From Pseudomonas lutea (GTDB taxonomy: Bacteria > Pseudomonadota > Gammaproteobacteria > Pseudomonadales > Pseudomonadaceae), in the NCBI RefSeq assembly GCF_000759445.1, contig NZ_JRMB01000002.1:682001-746000 (forward strand): DNA of 64,000 bases, given 5' to 3'. A program made the position numbers and the translations under genes. The notes beneath the pieces are model-generated. The model was not told the DNA's origin, ran no database searches, and saw only the letters and a program-made list of their open reading frames with translations. Below are positions 62,090-64,000 of this stretch, one piece after another. The stretch's first letter is position 1, and every line of letters starts with the position of its first letter.

Positions 62090-62962
62090 TCACATGCCTT
62101 TCTGTTTATCCAGGGCGACCTGATAGAGAAGGTTTTTGCGTACGCCGGTGATTTCCGCCGCCAGCGCTGCGGCGCGTTTAAGCGGCATTTCTTCGAGCAG
62201 CAAGTCGAGCACCCGCCGCGCCTCTGCGCCGATTACATCCTCGCCCTCGGGCTCGCTCCAGCCGGCCACCAGCACCACGCACTCGCCGCGCTGCTGATTA
62301 CTGTCGCCTTCTACGAAAGCACGTAGCTCCGACAGCGGCAGCCCTTTGAGGGTTTCGAACGTTTTCGTCAATTCACGCCCAAGCACTGCGGGACGCTCCG
62401 GCCCGAAGATTTCTTCCATGTCCTGGAGGCATTCAAGGATGCGATGGGGCGCCTCGTAAAAAATCAGCGTGCGGGGTTCTTCCTTGACGAGCTCCAGACG
62501 CGCCTTGCGGCCCACCGACTTGGCCGGCAAAAAACCTTCAAAAATGAAACGGTCCGAGGGCAACCCGGCTGCAGACAGCGCCGCGATCAACGCGCAGGCG
62601 CCCGGGACAGGAATGACCTGTATACCCGCAGCACGTGCCTGCCGGACCAGGTGGTAACCGGGGTCGGAGATCAGCGGCGTCCCGGCATCGGAAATCAGCG
62701 CCACGTCATCACCGGCCAGCAGACGAGTGATAAACCGGCTGCCCTCCTCGCGCTCGTTATGTTCGTGACAAGCGGCAAGCGGCGTCGGGATGCCGAAGTG
62801 CTGCATCAGTCGTAACGAGTGGCGGGTATCTTCGGCGGCGATCAGGGAGACGTCGCGCAGCACCTTCAAGGCGCGCGCACTCATGTCGTCCAGGTTGCCA
62901 ATCGGTGTGGCCACCACATAAAGCGCGCCTGTAGTGGAATTCGAAGCACCTGGAGCAGTCAA
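62090..62962 (-). CDS. rsmI: 16S rRNA (cytidine1402-2'-O)-methyltransferase RsmI
   Basis: 290 residues, tetrapyrrole-methylase fold. N-terminal LYVVATPIGNLDDMSARAL, EDTRHSLRLMQHFGI, ALISDAGTPLISDPGYHLVR and the SAM-binding PGACALIAALSAAGLPSDRF. It 2'-O-methylates C1402, the nucleotide also N4-methylated by RsmH. The TTG at 62962 is chosen because it follows GAGGTG at a proper distance and matches usual N-termini (TAPGASNST); an ATG at 62995 would add 11 residues. It lies divergent from lpoA. Confidence 0.92.
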   Translation of the reverse strand: MTAPGASNSTTGALYVVATPIGNLDDMSARALKVLRDVSLIAAEDTRHSLRLMQHFGIPTPLAACHEHNEREEGSRFITRLLAGDDVALISDAGTPLISDPGYHLVRQARAAGIQVIPVPGACALIAALSAAGLPSDRFIFEGFLPAKSVGRKARLELVKEEPRTLIFYEAPHRILECLQDMEEIFGPERPAVLGRELTKTFETLKGLPLSELRAFVEGDSNQQRGECVVLVAGWSEPEGEDVIGAEARRVLDLLLEEMPLKRAAALAAEITGVRKNLLYQVALDKQKGM

Positions 62963-63217
62963 AGCGCACACCTCATGTTGTGTAAAAGCCCGCATTGTAC
63001 AGGCTGCGGCCGACAAAACAGGAAGCCGCACGCCGTGAGCCGGAAATGCAATGCGAAGCCCAGCACCACGGCAGCGACTCCGCGACAGCTCGACTATCGT
63101 CATCTGACGCACCAGGGAGACGAGCAATATCGCCGCTTTTACGCCTTCAACGTCGCGCCCTGGCCAGTGCTTGGGTACACTTCCACGCTAATTTGCTCGA
63201 GTATCAGGAACATACAC

Positions 63218-64000
63218 ATGATCGCTTGCCTGCGGCTGTTCTCTGCCCTCTGCCTGGCTGCCCTTCTGGCTGCCTGTGCCGGTTCGCCCTCCTCCAGCCT
63301 TGGCGAACTGCCACGCACCCCCGATGCCAGCATCGAACAACTGCTCGAACAAGCTGCCGCGGCGAAATCGCCAGATCAGGCAGCGTTGCTGAAACTGACG
63401 GCGGCAGATCTTGCAGCCCGTCAGAACAACCCCAGCCGCGCCGCGAGCATTCTCGAACAAGTGCAGATGGACCTGCTCAAAACCGATAAACAAATCTACG
63501 CCAACGTCCTGTCTGCCGAGCTTGCACTGGGTCGCAGCCAGCCCAAAGCCGCGCTGACCGCCCTCAACCACCCAAGCCTCCAACATCTGGGCGAGATGCC
63601 GGTTGACCTGCAAACCCGCGCACACACCGTACGGGCCCGTGCCTTTGAAGCGGACGGCCAGACCCTCGCGGCAGCCAGTGAGCGCGTGTTCATGGGCCCG
63701 CTGCTGCAAGGCGACGCCCTGACCGCCAACAACGATGCTGTCTGGACCCTGGTGGCGGCGCTCCCGCCCGAGCAGCTGCAAAGCGCGGCAAACGATGACA
63801 TGGGTGGCTGGCTGAGTCTGGCACGCGCGGTCAAAGGCGCTGGCACACTGGAACAACAGCAAGCAGCAATCGACAACTGGAAAGCGCAAAACCCGCAACA
63901 CCCGGCAGCGCGTCAGTTACCGACTGCTCTTGCCCAGCTGCGTGAACTGAAAAGCCAGCCGCTGACCAAGATCGCCTTGCTGCTGCCGCAGGACGGGCCT
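63218..64000 (+). CDS. lpoA: Penicillin-binding protein activator LpoA (5' part, truncated by the window)
   Basis: At least 261 codons, open to the edge of the window. The N-terminus is a lipoprotein signal ending LLAACAGS (Cys20). The visible part is the TPR-like helical N-domain (ASIEQLLEQAAAAKSPDQAA, LAARQNNPSRAASILEQVQM); the last residues PLTKIALLLPQDGP mark the beginning of the periplasmic-binding-protein-like C-domain. LpoA activates PBP1a from the outer membrane. ATG 63218 follows TCAGGAACATACAC. Divergent from rsmI. Confidence 0.9.
   Translation, partial: MIACLRLFSALCLAALLAACAGSPSSSLGELPRTPDASIEQLLEQAAAAKSPDQAALLKLTAADLAARQNNPSRAASILEQVQMDLLKTDKQIYANVLSAELALGRSQPKAALTALNHPSLQHLGEMPVDLQTRAHTVRARAFEADGQTLAAASERVFMGPLLQGDALTANNDAVWTLVAALPPEQLQSAANDDMGGWLSLARAVKGAGTLEQQQAAIDNWKAQNPQHPAARQLPTALAQLRELKSQPLTKIALLLPQDGP

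Noticed and set aside
63188..63901. Minus-strand gene over the lpoA region
   Set aside because: It is antisense to the lipoprotein gene starting at 63218 with a proper ribosome site, signal peptide and LpoA-like content.

Overview
The window is a chromosomal segment of a Pseudomonas, most likely from the fluorescens/syringae side of the genus. Three things support this. The gene order matches, as I recall it, the Pseudomonas core region running from argP and sodB to the dcw cell-division cluster and lpoA. GC content and codon use are typical of the genus. The intergenic gaps carry many copies of the Pseudomonas REP element GTAGGAGCCGGCTTGCTGGCGA. I see no prophage, plasmid, IS element, CRISPR array, tRNA or rRNA. 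The only structural RNA gene is rnpB.

Layout. 1-4.0 kb: the start of an unidentified acidic protein, an NAD-dependent epimerase-like oxidoreductase, and an arginine/lysine export block (argP, an ACT-domain protein, argO), followed by a tandemly duplicated REP region. 4.0-7.0 kb: sodB (Fe superoxide dismutase) and bifA (c-di-GMP phosphodiesterase). 7.1-13.1 kb: an apparent Fur-linked cluster of exported proteins: the imelysin lipoprotein icmP, an AP2-like double-repeat protein, a di-haem oxidoreductase lipoprotein, a second imelysin and a DUF1513 protein. 13.2-17.6 kb: a MexVW-type RND pump whose inner-membrane subunit has a repeat-derived low-complexity tail. 17.6-18.7 kb: a block of REP pairs, duplicated copies of the mexW 3' end, and a hexanucleotide satellite. 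18.8-23.5 kb: the envelope-stress two-component system colR/colS, flanked by a methyltransferase-inaA kinase-small protein operon and a PAP2 phosphatase. Both flanking units have an identical ColR-box-like 14-mer upstream.

23.8-38.1 kb: groES-groEL, fxsA, a haem/FMN split-barrel protein, a DUF481 outer-membrane protein, an alkyltransferase-like protein, ampG, an MscS channel, yajQ, a ketopantoate reductase, a membrane histidine kinase, a cobalamin adenosyltransferase, a Nudix-ThiE fusion and a GST. 38.3-43.2 kb: argJ, secA and a divergent DUF721/DciA-like gene. 43.5-61.4 kb: the complete 16-gene mra/dcw cluster on the minus strand (mraZ-rsmH-ftsL-ftsI-murE-murF-mraY-murD-ftsW-murG-murC-ddlB-ftsQ-ftsA-ftsZ-lpxC), tightly packed, with a clear promoter and a 10-bp-phased MraZ operator. 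61.6-64.0 kb: rnpB, rsmI and the 5' part of lpoA.

How the parts work together. Much of the window concerns the envelope: peptidoglycan precursor synthesis, septation, lipid A commitment (lpxC), muropeptide recycling (ampG), PBP activation (lpoA), Sec export, envelope-stress sensing (ColRS) and drug efflux. The least understood module is the Fur-box-associated imelysin/di-haem/DUF1513 cluster. It resembles in composition a permease-less EfeOB iron-handling system. The second is the ColR-linked methyltransferase-kinase-small protein operon.
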